8,823 nucleotides of DNA from Rickettsiales bacterium (GTDB lineage: Bacteria; Pseudomonadota; Alphaproteobacteria; Rickettsiales; UBA1997), in contig CANGQE010000042.1 in assembly GCA_947455845.1 (NCBI GenBank), positions 1 through 8,823 on the forward strand. Reading direction: 5' to 3'. Positions 6,293 through 8,823 of this stretch are shown here, piece by piece (the stretch's first letter is position 1; each line of letters starts with the position of its first letter). Position numbers and translations under genes: made by a program. The notes beneath the pieces are model-generated. The model made no database searches. It saw only the letters and a list, made by a program, of their open reading frames with translations, and had not been told where the DNA came from.

Positions 6293-6862
6293 ATGCAGAA
6301 TTTAATTGAAATCACTGAAAAAAACTTCGATGTAATTTTAGATTTACGCTACGCCTCGGCCAATAATGTTTGCGGACACAAGCTTTACGCCTACCCTTTT
6401 TGCCACTTGCACGAATCTGCAATTAAACCTTTAGAGCACGCCATTCAATCGGCAAAAAATCTCGGGTTAAAATTAAAAATCTTCGACGGCTTTCGCCCTA
6501 TTGAAGTGCAGCAATACATGTTTGATAAATTTCCGTCAGAAGATCCCAATGGCGGTTTTGTTTCCAATCCCAAAAACGGCGCCATTCCACATTGTCGTGG
6601 TGTTGCCATTGATTTAACTCTGACCGATCTACAAGGAAACGAACTCGACATGGGAACCGACTTCGACGAATTCACCGACCTCGCCTTCCACAATTGTGAA
6701 AAAATTTCTGCGGAAGCGCAGCGTAATCGTTTGATTCTACTAGGATTAATGACTGCCGCCGGTTTCGACTTTTATTCCAAAGAATGGTGGCATTACCAGC
6801 TTTTTAAACCGAGAGAATATCCCGTAATTGAAACTACCGCGGGAATGGTTAGCCCTCTTTGA
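6293..6862 (+). CDS. ddpX: D-alanyl-D-alanine dipeptidase, VanX/DdpX family (M15)
   Basis: This zinc metallopeptidase should hydrolyse free D-Ala-D-Ala, the dipeptide used in peptidoglycan precursors. The 189 residues show the full VanX set: F-D-G-F-R68-P with the transition-state Arg, H100-C-R-G-V-A-I-D107 with two zinc ligands, and E164-W-W-H167-Y with the catalytic Glu and third zinc ligand. Spacing matches VanX closely. The residue two before the first ligand, usually Ser in S-x-H-x-x-G-x-A-x-D, is Ile here and the one directly before it is Pro (A-I-P-H). There is no signal peptide, so it acts in the cytoplasm. A role in recycling imported wall dipeptides is more likely than glycopeptide resistance, since no vanH, vanA or vanRS is near. 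The gene starts 10 bases after the membrane-protein gene without a Shine-Dalgarno. Confidence 0.9.
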   Translation: MQNLIEITEKNFDVILDLRYASANNVCGHKLYAYPFCHLHESAIKPLEHAIQSAKNLGLKLKIFDGFRPIEVQQYMFDKFPSEDPNGGFVSNPKNGAIPHCRGVAIDLTLTDLQGNELDMGTDFDEFTDLAFHNCEKISAEAQRNRLILLGLMTAAGFDFYSKEWWHYQLFKPREYPVIETTAGMVSPL

Positions 6863-6874
6863 CCGAGTTTAAAC

Positions 6875-8272
6875 ATGAAATTTAACAACCATTTCGAAAA
6901 ACTCGGATCAGATTTTTTTTCCAAAATCGTTCTAACCCCATTAGAAAACAGTTTCATCGCGGCCTACAGCAAATCAGCTTGTAAACTAATTGACCTCGAT
7001 CCCAAAGAATTTTCCAACCCCGATTTCTGCAACTCCATCACCGTCAAAACTCCCCACCCCGATTTCTGCAACCTCGCAATGCTCTACGCCGGCCACCAAT
7101 TCGGCCATTTCGTACCCCAACTCGGTGACGGTCGCGCCGTTTTGCTGGCTCAAGTCACTAACAAAAAAAATGAAAGCTGGGATTTAGTTTTAAAAGGTGG
7201 CGGCTTAACGCCTTACTCCCGCATGGGTGACGGCAAGGCGGTGTTACGTTCGTCCATTCGTGAGTTTTTGATTTCGGAAGCAATGTTTCATCTCGGAATT
7301 CCCACTTCTCGCGCCCTTTGCTTAATTGCATCCGACCAAAAAATCCACCGCGACGGCATGGAAAAAGCCGCACAAATAATTCGCCTAGCCCCAAGCCACA
7401 TCCGCTTCGGCACTTTCGAAGTTTTTTTCTACCGCAAACAAAATGACCAAATAAAAATTCTCGCTGATTACGTGGCCGATCGTCATCCTGAACTTATTGT
7501 TGGATCTAGAAACCAATACGCCAACCTCTTGCAAAATGTCGTCACCAGAACCGCCAGACTAATTGCTAAGTGGCAAGCTTTTGGTTTCTGCCACGGCGTT
7601 CTCAACACTGACAACATGTCAATCCTCGGCATCACTTTTGATTACGGCCCTTTCGGATTTTTAGACGAATACAATCCCCACCACATTTGCAACGCTTCCG
7701 ATTACCAAGGCCGTTACTCTTTCGCCAATCAGCCTGCAATCGGCTTGTGGAATTTGCACGCTTTTGCAATTACACTTTCGAGCTTGGTTTCGATGGAAGA
7801 ACAAAAAGAAATTCTCTCAAGTTACGAGAAAATTTTTTACGATGAGTATCACCGCTTAATGGCTGCTAAGCTTGGATTTGCCGAGTCAGATGACGAGGTA
7901 AAAAAATTAATTTACGATTGCTTAGATTTGCTTGAACAACACAAAATTGACTACACTAAATTCTTCCGCGACTTAACTAAACCGCTGCAATTTGAAAACT
8001 GGCACAGTCAACATTTAAACCTCTTAAAAACCAGAAACATCTCACCTCAAGAAAGCGCTAATCTAATGAATAAATCCAATCCCAAATTCATTCTGCGCAA
8101 CCATCTTCTTCAAACCGCCATTCAGAAAGCCGACCTTGCAAATGACTTTTTGGAAGTGAATAAGCTCCTAAAAATAATGGAAAAACCTTTCGACGAACAA
8201 AGGAAAAATGAAAGCTACGCCAACCTTCCACCAGCTTGGGCCAGAGAAGTAAGAATTTCATGTTCGAGCTAA
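6875..8272 (+). CDS. selO: SelO-type protein adenylyltransferase (YdiU/SELO family)
   Basis: SelO has a protein-kinase fold but binds ATP in the reverse direction and transfers AMP to Ser, Thr or Tyr hydroxyls. It is linked to oxidative-stress responses and glutathionylation control. The 465 residues cover the family from Y-A-G-H-Q-F-G-H-F-V-P-Q-L-G-D-G-R (71-87) through K107-G-G-G-L-T-P-Y-S-R and S-I-R-E130-F-L-I-S-E-A-M to R170, then N-T-D246-N247-M-S-I-L-G and D256-Y-G-P, the base and metal sites. It ends in I-S-C-S-S, where vertebrate SelO has selenocysteine, so the redox Cys463 is kept. These residues keep the spacing I recall for the Pseudomonas syringae enzyme. Two oddities are a 13-codon internal repeat (residues 48-66) and a stretch R203-HPELIVGSR212 that nearly matches a genomic palindrome. 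No Shine-Dalgarno; the gene begins 12 bases after ddpX. Confidence 0.96.
   Translation: MKFNNHFEKLGSDFFSKIVLTPLENSFIAAYSKSACKLIDLDPKEFSNPDFCNSITVKTPHPDFCNLAMLYAGHQFGHFVPQLGDGRAVLLAQVTNKKNESWDLVLKGGGLTPYSRMGDGKAVLRSSIREFLISEAMFHLGIPTSRALCLIASDQKIHRDGMEKAAQIIRLAPSHIRFGTFEVFFYRKQNDQIKILADYVADRHPELIVGSRNQYANLLQNVVTRTARLIAKWQAFGFCHGVLNTDNMSILGITFDYGPFGFLDEYNPHHICNASDYQGRYSFANQPAIGLWNLHAFAITLSSLVSMEEQKEILSSYEKIFYDEYHRLMAAKLGFAESDDEVKKLIYDCLDLLEQHKIDYTKFFRDLTKPLQFENWHSQHLNLLKTRNISPQESANLMNKSNPKFILRNHLLQTAIQKADLANDFLEVNKLLKIMEKPFDEQRKNESYANLPPAWAREVRISCSS
7017..7072 (+). repeat. In-frame 17-base direct repeat in selO (39-base period)
   Basis: ACCCCGATTTCTGCAAC occurs perfectly at 7017-7033 and 7056-7072. 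The 39-base offset is exactly 13 codons, so P-D-F-C-N appears twice (residues 49-53 and 62-66), just before the conserved YAGHQFGH block. It looks like a slippage or short tandem duplication that kept the frame. The unit between the two copies has diverged. Confidence 0.8.
7481..7508 (+). repeat. Near-copy of the palindromic repeat arm, in frame inside selO
   Basis: Aligned without gaps to 3810-3837, 24 of 28 bases are identical; the four differences all fall in the middle (7496-7501). The selO frame reads it as R-H-P-E-L-I-V-G-S, against R-H-P-E-L-V-S-G-S in the same frame of the intergenic copy. The hairpin is mostly lost, with only ATCC/GGAT still pairing. SelO proteins often have an H-x-P-E-L-like stretch here, so native sequence may account for part of the match. 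Confidence 0.6.
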
Positions 8273-8274
8273 CA

Positions 8275-8403
8275 ATGGAAAATTATGAGCAAAAAATTTT
8301 TGAAGCTCTTGATCAAAATATCGTCATTGATTTTAAAAAGCTGTGGGGGCAAAGAAAGTTGTATTGCCTTCAATATTTGAAAGTGGAAAACCTCATTAAT
8401 TAA
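8275..8403 (+). CDS. Small ORF of 42 codons after selO
   Basis: An ATG 2 bases after the selO stop opens 42 codons that end in tandem stops TAA TAA at 8401-8406. The product begins M-E-N-Y-E-Q-K-I-F-E-A-L and ends V-E-N-L-I-N. It is charged and amphipathic, with no membrane segment and one cysteine, and is probably helical. I do not recognise it. The spacing matches the tight joins elsewhere in this operon and favours a real coupled gene. It could also be the surviving start of a longer gene cut by the repeat element that follows directly. Confidence 0.45.
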   Translation: MENYEQKIFEALDQNIVIDFKKLWGQRKLYCLQYLKVENLIN

Positions 8404-8424
8404 TAAGGGCACTGTCGCAACCCT

Positions 8425-8520
8425 CTGGTAAAGAGGAGTAGAGACCTACCCGAGGTTTACACTCAATGTCTTACGCATGGTAGCAGGAACCTTAGGTAGG
8501 TCTCGACTCCGCTCGACCAA
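8425..8520. repeat. Long imperfect hairpin repeat between convergent genes
   Basis: Bases 8435-8457 and 8488-8510 are reverse complements at 20 of 23 positions, with a 30-base loop. Weaker pairing carries on outward to 8425 and 8520, and a further CACTGT/ACAGTG pair lies at 8410-8415 and 8520-8525. A small CCTCT/AGAGG hairpin is nested at 8422-8436. The right arm contains the 21-base repeat also found at 31-51. The element fills the gap between the small ORF and the RidA-family gene, so it may end transcription from both sides. No U-run accompanies it and no transposase is near. Confidence 0.8.
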
Positions 8521-8527
8521 CAGTGTC

Positions 8528-8823
8528 TTAAACCACCACCGCATCCACCTCAATTTCGACCAACAATTTTTCATTAACTAAGCGCGTCACTTCCACGCAA
8601 GTTGCGACGGGATCAATGCCGGTAAAACTTTCTTTGTGGGCTTGAGCAAATTGGTTAAAATCTTCAATATTGGTAACGAAGGTGCGGGTGCGTACCACAT
8701 CTTTTAAGCTGGCTCCGCAAGCCTTTAGAGCTGTTTCAATTTTTTGAAAAATAAATTTACTTTGCTGGTAAAGATCATCTCCGACAATTTCACCTTGGTC
8801 ATTTACTGAAGTTGTGCCGGAAA
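8528..8823 (-). CDS. RidA/YjgF-family protein, 5' end beyond the window
   Basis: About 97 C-terminal residues are visible on the minus strand. They include S-G-T-T-S-V-N-D-Q-G-E-I-V, A-L-K-A-C-G-A-S-L-K-D-V-V-R-T-R-T-F-V-T-N, P-V-A-T-C-V-E-V-T-R-L-V and the end L-L-V-E-I-E-V-D-A-V-V. This is the trimeric Rid fold. RidA itself clears reactive enamine/imine intermediates released by PLP enzymes. The Arg that binds the substrate carboxylate (P-A-R-S-C-V-E-V in E. coli RidA) is Ala here (P-V-A-T-C-V-E-V), so the protein probably belongs to a Rid subgroup without that deaminase activity, and ridA is not given as its symbol. Only the start region is missing; full proteins have about 115-130 residues. 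It converges on the selO operon across the hairpin repeat. Confidence 0.9.
   Translation of the reverse strand, partial: SGTTSVNDQGEIVGDDLYQQSKFIFQKIETALKACGASLKDVVRTRTFVTNIEDFNQFAQAHKESFTGIDPVATCVEVTRLVNEKLLVEIEVDAVVV

Noticed and set aside
6293..6862. Glycopeptide resistance (van cluster)
   Set aside because: Only the VanX-type dipeptidase is present; no vanH, ligase or two-component genes are nearby, and a housekeeping or recycling role is the simpler reading.
7158..7394. Long antisense frame inside selO
   Set aside because: It is opposite a strongly conserved part of selO and its translation shows no family features; such shadows are expected.

Overview
The window looks like a chromosomal segment of an AT-rich alphaproteobacterium, probably Rickettsiales-like or another small-genome, host-associated lineage. 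The pointers are a membrane-anchored CycM-type cytochrome c, a HemJ-type protoporphyrinogen oxidase, a prepilin of a type I associate with Rickettsiales-like genomes, and short palindromic repeats of the 'HPELVSGS / VILNLFQDL' kind. The placement is an inference from gene content and style; no marker gene decides it. No rRNA, tRNA, CRISPR array, transposase or phage gene is visible, and no gene-free stretch exceeds 300 bases.

Left part, minus strand (about 145-5300): reading right to left, the genes are prs (PRPP synthetase) and cycM (4 bases apart), a repeat-filled gap with a perfect 28-bp inverted repeat, then a tight pilD-ahcY-greA run (gaps of 13 and 15 bases), and finally a prepilin gene with its own candidate promoter and a strong rho-independent terminator. 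The pilin has Ala instead of Gly before the cleavage site, and the peptidase has an intact zinc-binding loop but an eroded second aspartate motif.

Right part, plus strand (5402-8403): divergent from prs, a compact run holds hemJ, an unrecognised 147-residue membrane protein, a VanX/DdpX-type D-Ala-D-Ala dipeptidase, selO (protein AMP-transferase) and a 42-codon small ORF, with gaps of 2, 10, 12 and 2 bases. They are probably one transcript. The functions touch haem synthesis, cell-wall dipeptide turnover and redox-linked protein AMPylation; no single pathway ties them together.

Right edge: a long imperfect hairpin repeat separates this operon from a convergent RidA-family gene cut by the window end. 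A 21-base piece of this repeat recurs perfectly near base 31. The most distinctive theme is the palindromic repeats: two families, one with a near-copy lying in frame inside selO and the other with a copy in frame in a possible gene end at the left edge.
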